DNA of 64,000 nucleotides from Croceitalea sp947503285 (GCF_036985505.1 NZ_BTGQ01000005.1:248001-312000), one strand, 5' to 3'. Positions 36,171 through 45,672 are shown, counted from the stretch's first letter. Numbers and translations are program-made. The notes: generated by a model from the sequence alone, not told the origin.

Positions 36171-37967
36171 CTAATCGTTCAACTTTAAAACGGCCATAAA
36201 GGCCTGTTGCGGAATCTCCACATTACCCACTTGGCGCATTCGTTTTTTGCCCTTTTTCTGTTTTTCCAATAATTTTCTTTTTCTAGAGATATCACCACCA
36301 TAACATTTTGCCGTAACATCTTTTCGTAAAGCTTTGATGGTCTCCCTAGAAATAATCTTGGCACCGATCGCTGCTTGAATGGGAATATCGAATTGCTGCC
36401 TTGGTATCAGCTCCTTCAGTTTTTCGCACATTTTCTTCCCGATATGCTGGGCGTTGTCAAAATGTACCAAAGCGGAAAGTGCATCAACAGGTTGTGCGTT
36501 CAATAGAATATCAACACGTACCAACTTAGAGGTTCGCATACCAATAGGGGCGTAATCAAAAGAAGCGTAGCCCTTTGACACGGTTTTCAAACGATCATAA
36601 AAATCAAAGACAATTTCCGCCAAAGGCATATCAAATGTCAGTTCTACGCGTTGTGTGGTCAAATAGGTCTGGTTGGTAATTTGCCCCCGCTTTTCGATAC
36701 ATAGTGACATTACATTGCCTACAAAATCTGATTTTGTAATTATGGTGGCCTTGATATAAGGCTCTTCAACGTGATCAAGGGTAGATGGATCGGGCAAGTC
36801 TGAGGGATTGTTCACAATGACGATCTCATCAGGATTTTTTGTCGTGAACGCGTGGTAACTTACGTTGGGTACCGTTGTTATGACCGTCATGTTAAATTCA
36901 CGTTCTAAACGCTCTTGAATGATTTCCATGTGAAGCATCCCCAAAAACCCACATCGGAAACCAAAACCTAGGGCCGCACTACTTTCGGGGGTAAAAACCA
37001 AAGAAGCATCGTTCAATTGTAGTTTTTCCATTGAAGAACGCAGTTCTTCAAAATCTTCGGTATCTACGGGGTAAATCCCTGCGAAAACCATCGGCTTGAC
37101 ATCTTCGAAACCTTCAATGGCATTTTGTGTGGGGTTATGGGCATCGGTAATGGTATCCCCTACTTTTACTTCCCTAGCATCTTTTATACCAGTAATCAAA
37201 TAGCCCACATCACCGGTTGAGATGATTTGTTTCGGATGCTGGGTAAGCTTTAAGGTGCCTATCTCATCTGCCGAATAGTCTTTATTCGTAGCAACAAACT
37301 TGATTTTTTGCCCTTTTTTGATTTCCCCATTGATAATCCTAAAATAGGTCTCGACCCCTCGAAATGGATTGTATACCGAATCAAACACCAAAGCCTGTAA
37401 AGGCTCATCTTTATTTCCGTCTGGTGCCGGAATCCTTTCAATGACCGCGGTTAAGATTTCCTCGATGCCAATACCCGTTTTGGCGCTGGCAGGTATAACC
37501 TCTTCGGGATCACATCCCAATAAATCTACAATATCATCGGTTACCTCTTCTGGGTTTGCACTTGGCAGATCGACTTTGTTAAGCACCGGAATGATTTCCA
37601 AATCATTTTCTAAAGCCAAGTAAAGGTTAGAAATGGTCTGTGCCTGTATACTTTGTGCCGCATCTACCACTAATAGTGCACCTTCGCAAGCTGCGATTGA
37701 TCGTGAGACCTCATATGAAAAATCAACATGGCCCGGGGTGTCGATTAGGTTAAGTACATAGGTCTCCCCTTCATGAACATACTCCATTTGAATGGCGTGG
37801 CTCTTGATGGTAATACCACGCTCACGTTCCAAATCCATACTATCAAGTAATTGATCTTGTTTTTCACGCTCGGTCACAGAGCCCGTAAAATCTAAAAGCC
37901 TGTCTGCCAAGGTGCTTTTACCATGGTCAATATGGGCGATAATGGAAAAATTCCGAATCTTTTTCAT
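36171..37967 (-). CDS. lepA: Elongation factor 4 (LepA)
   Basis: 598 residues from the ATG at 37967. A start 16 codons further upstream is possible, but the protein then gains residues absent from the family, and the promoter at 37976-38007 fits only the shorter form. The GTPase motifs are intact: IIAHIDHGKSTLADR, DTPGHVDF, NKVDLPSA. The LepA-specific C-terminus is present (ISRETIKALRKDVTAKCYGGDISRKRKL, segments within residues about 525-585). LepA is a ribosome-associated GTPase acting in translation initiation or ribosome assembly. It is convergent with the antiporter, 5 bp between stops. Confidence 0.97.
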   Translation of the reverse strand: MKKIRNFSIIAHIDHGKSTLADRLLDFTGSVTEREKQDQLLDSMDLERERGITIKSHAIQMEYVHEGETYVLNLIDTPGHVDFSYEVSRSIAACEGALLVVDAAQSIQAQTISNLYLALENDLEIIPVLNKVDLPSANPEEVTDDIVDLLGCDPEEVIPASAKTGIGIEEILTAVIERIPAPDGNKDEPLQALVFDSVYNPFRGVETYFRIINGEIKKGQKIKFVATNKDYSADEIGTLKLTQHPKQIISTGDVGYLITGIKDAREVKVGDTITDAHNPTQNAIEGFEDVKPMVFAGIYPVDTEDFEELRSSMEKLQLNDASLVFTPESSAALGFGFRCGFLGMLHMEIIQERLEREFNMTVITTVPNVSYHAFTTKNPDEIVIVNNPSDLPDPSTLDHVEEPYIKATIITKSDFVGNVMSLCIEKRGQITNQTYLTTQRVELTFDMPLAEIVFDFYDRLKTVSKGYASFDYAPIGMRTSKLVRVDILLNAQPVDALSALVHFDNAQHIGKKMCEKLKELIPRQQFDIPIQAAIGAKIISRETIKALRKDVTAKCYGGDISRKRKLLEKQKKGKKRMRQVGNVEIPQQAFMAVLKLND

Positions 37968-37975
37968 AGAGACTG

Positions 37976-38007
37976 CAAATATAGTTCTTTTGCCATGGTG
38001 CCTCAAG
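37976..38007 (-). promoter_or_regulatory. Promoter of lepA (CTTG-N20-TATATTTG)
   Basis: On the minus strand TATATTTG (37983-37976) matches TAnnTTTG, with CTTG (38007-38004) exactly 20 bp upstream, one base off TTTG. It places the transcript start very close to the ATG at 37967. Confidence 0.65.
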
Positions 38008-38039
38008 AAATGCAAAAGAAGCGGTCTAAATTATTTTCT

Positions 38040-38047
38040 TAGATTTG
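38040..38047 (+). promoter_or_regulatory. -7 box (TAGATTTG) ahead of the outer-membrane protein gene
   Basis: TAGATTTG matches TAnnTTTG, 21 bp before the start at 38069. The -33 position does not match. Confidence 0.45.
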
Positions 38048-38068
38048 ACCTAGAACCCAAACACCCCC

Positions 38069-40489
38069 ATGAAGAACGCACTACTTGCTATTTTTGTGGC
38101 CTTTTTCTCCCTTTTAGGGGTATCTGCCCAAAGCTTTGAGATATCTGGTAAGGTTATCAACAGCGATAATGAGGTGATACCATTTGCGAATATTTTATTG
38201 CTTAGCTCAATAGACTCGACCTTTGTAAAGGGCACTTCTGCCGATGATAACGGATTTTTCAAATTAGAGGATGTTGAACCGAATTTGTATTTAGTACAGG
38301 CCAGTTATATTGGGCGGGGATCTAAACCCTTGGCCCTCGACATTAAGAAAAGCGTAAAGCTTGGTGCATTGATAATACCCAACAAGGCAGAAAGTTTGGA
38401 CGAGGTCGTGGTCACTGCAAAAAAACCAACCGTACAACGATTGGCCGACCGGCTGGTTTTTCAGGTCGAGAATACGGTCGTATCACAAGGGAGTTCTTGG
38501 GACATTTTGAAAGGTACGCCAGGAGTCATCGTCAACCAAGAAGAGCTTCAAATCAGGGGTCAGAACGCTAGTGTTTACTTAAATGACCGCAAAGTACAAT
38601 TGACAGGGCAAGAGGTGCGGGATCTGCTGGAAGGCCTATCAGGCGTCAATATTAAATCAGTGGAGGTGATGCCCAATCCACCGGCGCGTTATGATGCGGA
38701 GTCCGGCCCTATTTTAAACATCATAACCAGTAAAAATATCGTTCCGGGCTATAAAGGAAGTGTCAACGCCACCTATACCCAGGCAGTTTTCCCCAAATAT
38801 TCTTTTGGAACAAGCCAGTACTATAAAACGGAAAAATTAAATGTGTTTGCCAATTACACGTACAATCCTAAGAAACGTGATTTTCAGACTGATAAAGAGG
38901 TGAACTTTATTGATGGTACCAACACTATCTTTTCACGTTGGGATACCGATGATCAATTGGTGCGTAATTCAGATGCCCACAATATCAATACTACTTTGAA
39001 TTATGACTTTGATGACCAAAATGAAATTAACCTGACTACGAATTTATTATTCAATCAGAACCAAGATTGGAACCAGCTCGTCGCTACGGAAATAAGAAAT
39101 GCCCAAAACGAGTTAGACTCTACGTTTATTACAGATAATACAGGTTTAAGGGATAACAACAACCTCGCCTTCGATTTATCATACGTGCATAAACTAAAGA
39201 AACCAGGGGCAAAACTTTCCTTAAATGGGCATTATACCAAATATGACGAGACCACAAGACAGAACATTCTCTCGACATATTTTAATGAGACAGGGAACTT
39301 TATTAGGGATTTTGGTTTTCAGACCGACGCTTTCCAAAACATAGATGTCATTACCGGTCAACTTGATTTTGCCACACCTTTGGGTGATGCCTCTTTTGAA
39401 ACAGGGGCAAAAATCTCATCTGTGACCTCAGGGAGTAGTATTGATTTTTCAAACTTTCAAGGATCTGACGAAAGTGTAAGTGAGGCTTTGGCAGATGATT
39501 TTGAATATGATGAAAGAGTTTACGCCGCTTATGTCAGTTATGTCAAGAATTGGGAAAAATGGTCTATGAAATTAGGGGTCAGAGGCGAGTACACCGACGC
39601 CTTGGGCACTTCTTTAACATTGGGACAAACCAATATACAAGAGTTCTTCGAACCTTTTCCAAGTGTATATATCTTGTATTCCCCCAATGAGAAACATAGT
39701 TTCGCTTTTGATTATGGGCGCAAAGTTGAAAGACCAAAATATAACGATCTCAATCCATTTCGAGTGTTTTCCAATGAGAATGATTTTACCGAAGGCAACC
39801 CGACCTTGCAACCCAACTTTTCGAATAACTTCAACATCAATTACACGTTAAACAGTGAGTATTTTTTTGATTTTTATTATCGAGACAACGGCAATTATAT
39901 CAGCCCATTGTTGTTTCAAGACAATGAAGCTTTGACCTTAATCCGATTACCACAAAACGTGTTGGGAAGTACCTCATACGGTTTGGATTTTACCGTTAGC
40001 AAAAGTATTCTGAACCCATGGTTTTTGTATGCCTACACCTCGGTTTTTTATGAAGATGAAACCTTTGTAGCTGTTCAAAGCGGCAACCAAGAGGTCACTA
40101 ATTCCATTGAAGGATTTTATGTATATCTCGCTAATTATTTGACACTCTCAAACGACGGCAGCTTAACTGGGGAGCTTACATTTAGCCATCTATCTAAATA
40201 TTTGTTCGGATCATTCGTACAATCACCGATTACCAATCTGACATTTGGCCTTCGAAAATCATTATGGAACAATAGGGCGGTGGTATCGATTAGTGCCGAA
40301 GACCTTTTGGGGGAGGCCAACGGCACCTACACTTCAAGATACCTAAACCAAGACAATAGTTTTAGAATCGTGCCAGAGACCCAATTTGTACGTTTTGGTT
40401 TTACCTATAACTTCGGAAACTTTAGGCTACAAGAAAACCAAAGGACCATAGATAAAACCGAACGTGACCGATTACAACCCAAGGATTAG
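38069..40489 (+). CDS. Outer-membrane beta-barrel protein (TonB-receptor-like, OMP_b-brl_3)
   Basis: 806 residues. After a signal peptide (FFSLLGVSAQ) comes a CarboxypepD_reg-like beta-sandwich (ISGKVINSDNEVIPFANILL, residues about 24-105), then a plug-like region (AESLDEVVVTAKKP; KGTPGVIVNQEELQIRGQNA; EVMPNPPARYDAESGPILNI), then a long beta-barrel rich in aromatic strands. The family resembles TonB-dependent receptors but usually lacks a partner SusD, and none is here. It probably transports or binds a ligand in the outer membrane; the substrate is unknown. Its last 4 bp overlap the convergent PD40 lipoprotein gene. Confidence 0.9.
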   Translation: MKNALLAIFVAFFSLLGVSAQSFEISGKVINSDNEVIPFANILLLSSIDSTFVKGTSADDNGFFKLEDVEPNLYLVQASYIGRGSKPLALDIKKSVKLGALIIPNKAESLDEVVVTAKKPTVQRLADRLVFQVENTVVSQGSSWDILKGTPGVIVNQEELQIRGQNASVYLNDRKVQLTGQEVRDLLEGLSGVNIKSVEVMPNPPARYDAESGPILNIITSKNIVPGYKGSVNATYTQAVFPKYSFGTSQYYKTEKLNVFANYTYNPKKRDFQTDKEVNFIDGTNTIFSRWDTDDQLVRNSDAHNINTTLNYDFDDQNEINLTTNLLFNQNQDWNQLVATEIRNAQNELDSTFITDNTGLRDNNNLAFDLSYVHKLKKPGAKLSLNGHYTKYDETTRQNILSTYFNETGNFIRDFGFQTDAFQNIDVITGQLDFATPLGDASFETGAKISSVTSGSSIDFSNFQGSDESVSEALADDFEYDERVYAAYVSYVKNWEKWSMKLGVRGEYTDALGTSLTLGQTNIQEFFEPFPSVYILYSPNEKHSFAFDYGRKVERPKYNDLNPFRVFSNENDFTEGNPTLQPNFSNNFNINYTLNSEYFFDFYYRDNGNYISPLLFQDNEALTLIRLPQNVLGSTSYGLDFTVSKSILNPWFLYAYTSVFYEDETFVAVQSGNQEVTNSIEGFYVYLANYLTLSNDGSLTGELTFSHLSKYLFGSFVQSPITNLTFGLRKSLWNNRAVVSISAEDLLGEANGTYTSRYLNQDNSFRIVPETQFVRFGFTYNFGNFRLQENQRTIDKTERDRLQPKD

Positions 40490-41595
40490 TCTTGCCATTC
40501 TGCAATAAAAAGGTTCGTGTCCCTGGTGCCCCCATTGTTGCGGTTACTTGAAAACGCCAGATATTTTCCATCGTTTGAAAAGACAGGGAAAGCATCAAAA
40601 GTTTTTCCGTGGGTTACGCGCTCCAAGTTTTTACCATCAATATCAATAAAGTATAAATTAAAGGGGAACCCTTTTTCTGCCTCAAAGTTACTGGAGAATA
40701 GGATTTTTTCTCCAGACGGGTGAAAAAATGGACTCCAGTTGGCATTCCCCAAAAAGGTGAGCTGTCTTAGATCAGACCCATCGGCATTACAGATAAAAAG
40801 CTCCATTTCAGTAGGTTCTACCAAACCTTCTGCCAACAGATCTTTATATTTTTTGATTGCTTCCGGAGTTTTTGGCCGGGAAGCCCTAAAAATTAACTTA
40901 GTGCCATCAGGCGAGAAAAAAGCCCCACCATCATACCCGAGTTCATCGGTTATTTGTTGTACATCTGAGCCATCTAGATTCATGGTATATAATTCTAGAT
41001 CACCGCTTCGATCCGAAGTAAATACGATTTTATCCCCCTTAGGCGATACAGTGGCCTCGGCATCATATCCGGGTTCATGGGTCAACTGGCCAGTTATATT
41101 TCCCTTAAGATCCGCTACGAAAATGTCGAACGAATCGTACACAGGCCATACATAGTTGCCATTTTTTCGTAAAGGAACCTCAGGGCATTCTTTATCGGCT
41201 AAATGTGTTGAGCCGTACACATAGTGCTTGTTATCGGGCAGAAAGTAGGCACAAGTAGTGCGACCAAACCCCGTGCTTATCATTGGTAGTTTTTTATCCT
41301 CAAAATCTTGTTCAATGTTCATCAAGAACATTTGATCACACTTCATGCCCCAAGCCTCATTATTCGATTGAAAAATCATCTGTTGATCATCCCAACTCCA
41401 GTAAGCCTCTGCATTGTCACCTCCAAAGGTAATTTGTCGAATACTTTTAAAATGCTTTTCTTCAGGATAGATAAGGGTATCACTGCCAGCCATTAGTGAA
41501 GTGGTGTCTTCCTTTTTTTCGACCTCTTGTTTTTTCGACTCTGTTTTACAACTACTCAAAAGAAATAGAAAAATGAAAACAAAAAGAATTCTCAT
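40486..41595 (-). CDS. PD40/TolB-like beta-propeller lipoprotein
   Basis: 369 residues. The N-terminus FLFLLSSCKTES is a lipobox (Cys16). Five or six PD40 (WD40-like) blades follow, with S/D-P-D/K-G-x-K/Y-L/I-x-F motifs: VSPKGDKIVFTSDRSG, FSPDGTKLIFRASRP, HPSGEKILFSSNFE, FSNDGKYLAFSSNRNN. TolB-type propellers bind proteins or peptides in the envelope; no enzyme domain is attached. It is divergent from the M28 peptidase across a short gap with a perfect palindrome, which suggests joint control. The function is unknown. Confidence 0.87.
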   Translation of the reverse strand: MRILFVFIFLFLLSSCKTESKKQEVEKKEDTTSLMAGSDTLIYPEEKHFKSIRQITFGGDNAEAYWSWDDQQMIFQSNNEAWGMKCDQMFLMNIEQDFEDKKLPMISTGFGRTTCAYFLPDNKHYVYGSTHLADKECPEVPLRKNGNYVWPVYDSFDIFVADLKGNITGQLTHEPGYDAEATVSPKGDKIVFTSDRSGDLELYTMNLDGSDVQQITDELGYDGGAFFSPDGTKLIFRASRPKTPEAIKKYKDLLAEGLVEPTEMELFICNADGSDLRQLTFLGNANWSPFFHPSGEKILFSSNFEAEKGFPFNLYFIDIDGKNLERVTHGKTFDAFPVFSNDGKYLAFSSNRNNGGTRDTNLFIAEWQD

Positions 41596-41603
41596 TTGAT
41601 ATG

Positions 41604-41621
41604 TATTTTTACGTAAAAATA
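41604..41621. promoter_or_regulatory. Perfect 18-bp palindrome in the divergent PD40/M28 promoter
   Basis: TATTTTTACGTAAAAATA is its own exact reverse complement. Its centre lies 17 bp from the PD40 start (41595) and 15 bp from the M28 start (41628). Each half reads TATTTTTA outward-to-inward like a -7 box, so it may be two overlapping divergent promoters, an operator, or both. Confidence 0.6.
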
Positions 41622-41627
41622 AAAGGT

Positions 41628-42851
41628 ATGATGCGGAAATTAATGGTTTTGATGGTAATTTTTATAGGATTGGTTTCTTGTAAAAAAGAAGCCCCAAAAA
41701 AAGTCACCCTACAAGAAGACATTGCCTTTTTGGCCAGTGATAGTTTAGCGGGTCGTGAAACGGGCACCCCTCAAGAAATCATGGCTGCTGAATATCTTAA
41801 GCAACGCATGGAAAACCTTGGCCTACTCCCAAAAGGAAATATGGGCACCTATTTTCAGACCTTTACTTTTAAACCCAGAACCGACCCGCATTCTGAAGCG
41901 GAATTTACTACTAGTGATGGCTCGATTACAGGCACCAATGTTATCGGCTATGTAGATAATAAGGCCGAAACAACAATAGTCATTGGTGCACACTATGATC
42001 ATTTGGGTATGGGTGGTGAAGGTTCGTTATATGCAGGCGAAGCGATTCACAATGGAGCGGATGACAATGCAAGTGGGGTTGCTGTTATGCTCAAACTAGC
42101 TGAAAAACTTAAAGATTCCATACCGGAAAATAATTATTTGTTTATGGCTTTTTCTGGGGAGGAAATGGGATTGTTGGGTAGCAACTTCTTTTGTAAGAAC
42201 CCCACGATTGATTTGACAACGGTTGATTATATGATTAATATGGATATGGTAGGCCGCCTACGTGAAGATAAAACACTCTCTATTAGCGGTACGGGCACGT
42301 CCCCTATATGGAACCAAGTGCTTAACGCCAACAATCCAGGCTTTAAACTAGTGCTGAGTGAGTCGGGCGTTGGCCCTAGTGACCACACATCTTTCTATCT
42401 TCAGAACATTCCGGCATTACACTTCTTTACTGGCCAACACGAAGATTATCACAAACCCTCTGACGACTATGACAAGTTGAATTATGAAGGGATGGAGATG
42501 ATAACCAACTATATTTTTGCAATCATTTCTGAATTAAAAGACGATGCTAAATTGACTTTCAGAACCACTAAGAACGAAAGCGAGGAAGTGCCTCGGTTTA
42601 AGGTTGGCCTTGGTGTTATGCCCGATTACCTTTTTGATGGCAAGGGTATGCGTATTGATGGGGTTACCGAAAGCCGTCCAGCTGCTGTTGCTGGACTGCA
42701 AAAAGGGGATGTCGTAGTTCAATTGGGCGACAGCACCGTAATCGATATGATGAGTTATATGCGTGCACTTTCAGTATTTGAAGAAGGCGATACCGCTAAA
42801 GTGGTAGTAGATCGCAAAGGAAAAGAGGTGGAGGCAAAAGTCGTGTTTTAA
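41628..42851 (+). CDS. M28 family zinc peptidase with PDZ domain, lipoprotein
   Basis: 407 residues from ATG 41628; an in-frame ATG at 41601 exists, but only the later start gives a clean lipoprotein signal (MVIFIGLVSCKK) and leaves the palindrome outside the gene. The M28 zinc ligands are present: H in GAHYDHLGMGG, D in NGADDNASGVA, E-E in SGEEMGLLGS, D in NMDMVGR, and H in HEDYHKPSDD. A PDZ domain closes the protein (about 325-400: GMRIDGVTESRPAAVAGLQK). It is probably an envelope aminopeptidase. It is divergent from the PD40 propeller, which may present or bind its peptides. Confidence 0.93.
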   Translation: MMRKLMVLMVIFIGLVSCKKEAPKKVTLQEDIAFLASDSLAGRETGTPQEIMAAEYLKQRMENLGLLPKGNMGTYFQTFTFKPRTDPHSEAEFTTSDGSITGTNVIGYVDNKAETTIVIGAHYDHLGMGGEGSLYAGEAIHNGADDNASGVAVMLKLAEKLKDSIPENNYLFMAFSGEEMGLLGSNFFCKNPTIDLTTVDYMINMDMVGRLREDKTLSISGTGTSPIWNQVLNANNPGFKLVLSESGVGPSDHTSFYLQNIPALHFFTGQHEDYHKPSDDYDKLNYEGMEMITNYIFAIISELKDDAKLTFRTTKNESEEVPRFKVGLGVMPDYLFDGKGMRIDGVTESRPAAVAGLQKGDVVVQLGDSTVIDMMSYMRALSVFEEGDTAKVVVDRKGKEVEAKVVF

Positions 42852-42951
42852 AGCCGCCATTAATATGACAAAGTTGGTCTGGCAGGCGCCGGAACTTGTC
42901 GACATCGAAATACGCCTTTACTTAACACAATCAGAGATAAAAGATATTTCG

Positions 42952-42959
42952 TAATTTTG
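42952..42959 (+). promoter_or_regulatory. -7 box (TAATTTTG) ahead of dusB
   Basis: TAATTTTG matches TAnnTTTG, 26 bp before the TTG start of dusB. No clear -33 box. Confidence 0.5.
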
Positions 42960-42985
42960 CAATCCTTTAAAAATCAGTACATCAA

Positions 42986-43978
42986 TTGCCAAAAATAGGA
43001 AACATAGAACTCCCGGAATTTCCATTGCTATTGGCCCCAATGGAAGATGTCAGCGACCCACCTTTTCGTGCTTTGTGCAAAGAGCAAGGTGCTGATGTCG
43101 TCTATACGGAGTTCATCTCTTCAGAAGGGTTGATTCGTGATGCTGCCAAAAGCGTCATGAAGTTGGATATTTATGAAAAAGAGCGTCCAGTAGGCATACA
43201 AATTTTTGGCGCCAACCTTGATTCGATGTTGCAATCCGTTGAGATTGTTGAAAAATCCAGCCCGGATATCATAGACATTAACTTCGGATGCCCTGTAAAG
43301 AAAGTAGTCTCAAAAGGAGCCGGAGCAGGAATTTTGAAGGATATTGATTTAATGGTCTCGCTTACCAAAGCGATGGTCAATCATACGAAACTACCCGTTA
43401 CCGTAAAGACACGATTAGGTTGGGACGATAGCTCGATTAAAATCGTTGAAGTGGCCGAAAGACTTCAAGATGTGGGCTGTAAAGCCATAGCCATTCACGG
43501 GAGAACACGGGCCCAAATGTATAAGGGAAGTGCCAATTGGAAACCAATAGCTGAGGTAAAAAATAACCAAAGAATGCACATTCCGGTCTTTGGAAATGGT
43601 GATGTTGACTCCCCCGAGTCAGCAATGCGAATGCGAGATGAATATGGCCTTGACGGGGCCATGATTGGGCGTGCCAGTATTGGTTACCCATGGTTTTTTA
43701 AAGAAGTAAAACACTTTTTTAAAACAGGAACGCATGCTGCACCACCAACGATGACGGAACGTGTTCAAGCAGCTCGAAGGCATTTGCAAATGTCAATAGC
43801 CTGGAAAGGGGAAAAACTAGGTGTTTTTGAGACAAGACGTCACTATACCAATTATTTTAAGGGAATACCCCATTTTAAGGAATATCGAATGAAAATGGTC
43901 ACCAGTGATGATTCTGCCGACGTATTTGCCGTTTTTGATGAGGTCATGGAGAAATTTGCGGACTTTCAGTTTGCTTAA
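42986..43978 (+). CDS. dusB: tRNA-dihydrouridine synthase, TTG start
   Basis: 330 residues. The DusB pattern is clear: LLLAPMEDVSDPPFRALCKE (FMN site), IQIFGANLDSM, INFGCPVKKVVSKGAGAGIL with the catalytic Cys, KTRLGWDDSSI, AIHGRTRAQMYKG, and FGNGDVDSPESA. It reduces specific uridines of tRNA to dihydrouridine using FMN and NADPH. The start is TTG: no ATG lies near, the -7 box is 26 bp upstream, and the N-terminus KIGNIELPEFPLLLAPMEDV is where the family begins. The stop overlaps the convergent LolC/E-like gene by 4 bp. Confidence 0.95.
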   Translation: MPKIGNIELPEFPLLLAPMEDVSDPPFRALCKEQGADVVYTEFISSEGLIRDAAKSVMKLDIYEKERPVGIQIFGANLDSMLQSVEIVEKSSPDIIDINFGCPVKKVVSKGAGAGILKDIDLMVSLTKAMVNHTKLPVTVKTRLGWDDSSIKIVEVAERLQDVGCKAIAIHGRTRAQMYKGSANWKPIAEVKNNQRMHIPVFGNGDVDSPESAMRMRDEYGLDGAMIGRASIGYPWFFKEVKHFFKTGTHAAPPTMTERVQAARRHLQMSIAWKGEKLGVFETRRHYTNYFKGIPHFKEYRMKMVTSDDSADVFAVFDEVMEKFADFQFA

Positions 43979-45189
43979 CCAGACACTAAGGTTTTTGAAA
44001 TGCGGCTGCTGGCGATTTTAGAGGATAGCACCCCAAGAATACTAATTGTTGCCAAAACAATAAGCACGTTCATGAAATTATATTCCACAGGATAGGGCAA
44101 CGTAGTGCCGGGTACGTTAAACCATTCTAACCAAACTTGTGAACCGATAAAAAGAGAACTTATAAAAACACCGATTATTCCTCCAAGTGAAGTGACCAAA
44201 ACACCTTGTAGAAAGTAAATCGTTCTCAGTTCTTTTAGGGTGGCGCCTAGTGCGAACAAGGTTTTAGAACTCTGCCGTTTGTCCAATATCATCATGATAA
44301 TGGCACCAACCACGTTAAAAAGGGCAATTATGAGTACAAGGGTAAAAATAAGATAAGTAGCCAGATTTTCAGTATTCAACATGCGGTACAAGGTTCTGTT
44401 CAATTCCCTTCTAGTCAATACCAACGTCTTATCACCGAGAATGGTCTTGATTTTACTCCGAACTTGTTCTGCATCAGAACCTTCCTTCAACTTAAAATTT
44501 AACCCAGATACTTGGGTACTATCCTTTTCCAAGAAATTTTGAACCAATGGTAGCTGTGCAAAAAGATATTTTTTGTCAAGATTGTCTTCGATCGCGTACA
44601 CGCCACTAACGAATACCGACAATTGATTTAAGAACGAACGCGATTTCAAGGCATCACCGGTTAAGGATCCTTTACCGGGTTTTAACGTGATAACCTGAAG
44701 CGGCTCTTGATAATTGTTGACGGCAAGATTGAGAAGGTTTACGATGCTCCTGCCCGCGACCACGTTATATTCCGTAACGCCCCAATTGCCATAATAGAGG
44801 GTACTATCTAAACCGGTAACGGCCCTGTAATTATGGTCTATTCCTTTGATATAGGCAATATGGTTTTTGTTTTTGTAACTTAAATACACACGTTCTTCCA
44901 ACTCTTTCGCATAATTTACCACACCCGGTATTGAGGCTAAATCTTGGGCCTCTTTTTCAGAAATGGAAAAAAACTTGCCCGTAGTTGCAATTGCTTTTAG
45001 ATCTGGGTCAAAAGTATTGGTGAATTGAAGGCTGAAGGTCTTTAAACCTGCAAAAGCAGAAAGTACTATAAATAATGCCGCTGAGCCTATGACGATGACC
45101 AAAAAGGTAATGAAATTAATGATGTTCACCGCATTTTGAGTGCTCTTAGAGCGTAAGTATCGTTTTGCGATGTATAATGGAAAGTTCAA
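43975..45189 (-). CDS. LolC/LolE-type ABC transporter permease (FtsX domain)
   Basis: 404 residues. The N-terminus LYIAKRYLRSKSTQNAVNII with the first helix and VLSAFAGLKTFSLQF is characteristic of LolC/E. A periplasmic MacB-like domain covers about residues 45-265, and three helices form the FtsX domain at the end (IFTLVLIIALFNVVGAIIMM; TIYFLQGVLVTSLGGIIGVF). LolCDE extracts lipoproteins from the inner membrane for transfer to the outer membrane. No ATPase subunit gene is next to it. rbfA lies 3 bp upstream on the same strand, so they are co-transcribed. Confidence 0.92.
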   Translation of the reverse strand: MNFPLYIAKRYLRSKSTQNAVNIINFITFLVIVIGSAALFIVLSAFAGLKTFSLQFTNTFDPDLKAIATTGKFFSISEKEAQDLASIPGVVNYAKELEERVYLSYKNKNHIAYIKGIDHNYRAVTGLDSTLYYGNWGVTEYNVVAGRSIVNLLNLAVNNYQEPLQVITLKPGKGSLTGDALKSRSFLNQLSVFVSGVYAIEDNLDKKYLFAQLPLVQNFLEKDSTQVSGLNFKLKEGSDAEQVRSKIKTILGDKTLVLTRRELNRTLYRMLNTENLATYLIFTLVLIIALFNVVGAIIMMILDKRQSSKTLFALGATLKELRTIYFLQGVLVTSLGGIIGVFISSLFIGSQVWLEWFNVPGTTLPYPVEYNFMNVLIVLATISILGVLSSKIASSRISKTLVSG

Positions 45190-45192
45190 AAA

Positions 45193-45585
45193 CTAGGATT
45201 TTTTTCGTTTGGCCAGTAAATCACGATTTTCTATGGGGTTTTCATCTCCTTTTAATGATTTTTCAATACCATCCATATAGTCTAAAGAATCATCTAGATA
45301 AAAATTCAAATGGGGCACACGGCGCAATTGATCTTTGGTCCGTTGCGCCAATTCGTGCTTTATCAAGGGTTCGTTTGATTTCATACCTTCCAACAGCTCT
45401 TTGGCTTTATCATTCGGAAAAATACTGACATAAACTTTTGCAATGGAAAGATCCGTGGTAACATATACCTTAGATACGGAAATTAAGGTTCCCCGAAGCC
45501 CACCATCGGTTGCTGCACGTTGCAATACCTCGGCCATATCTTTTTGAATGATTCCCGCTATTTTTTTCTGACGCTGTGTTTCCAT
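45193..45585 (-). CDS. rbfA: 30S ribosome-binding factor A
   Basis: 130 residues with the RbfA KH-like pattern: RQKKIAGIIQKDMAEVLQRA, LISVSKVYVTTDLSIAKVYV, and LRRVPHLNFYLDDSLDYMDG near the end. RbfA binds the free 30S subunit and helps mature 16S rRNA. A perfect -7 box (TATTTTTG) lies 5-12 bp before the ATG, which would put transcription start at or within a base or two of the start codon; the message may be leaderless. Confidence 0.95.
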   Translation of the reverse strand: METQRQKKIAGIIQKDMAEVLQRAATDGGLRGTLISVSKVYVTTDLSIAKVYVSIFPNDKAKELLEGMKSNEPLIKHELAQRTKDQLRRVPHLNFYLDDSLDYMDGIEKSLKGDENPIENRDLLAKRKKS

Positions 45586-45589
45586 GGTA

Positions 45590-45597
45590 CAAAAATA
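45590..45597 (-). promoter_or_regulatory. -7 box (TATTTTTG) very close to the rbfA start
   Basis: On the minus strand TATTTTTG matches TAnnTTTG and ends only 5 bp from the ATG, implying almost no 5' leader. No good -33 box at 20 bp. Confidence 0.45.
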
Positions 45598-45672
45598 ACG
45601 GATTTAATGACCAACCTCATGTTTTACTAATTTTAGAACGTTTATTTTGCATTTATCCCTAACAATTTAAAG

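Noticed and set aside
40739..41155. 138-codon rightward frame
   Set aside because: Antisense to the PD40 propeller gene, no signal or family.
42867..42900. Inverted repeat between the M28 and dusB genes (GACAAAGTT / AACTTGTC)
   Set aside because: Imperfect stem with a large loop and no T-run; not convincing as terminator or operator.
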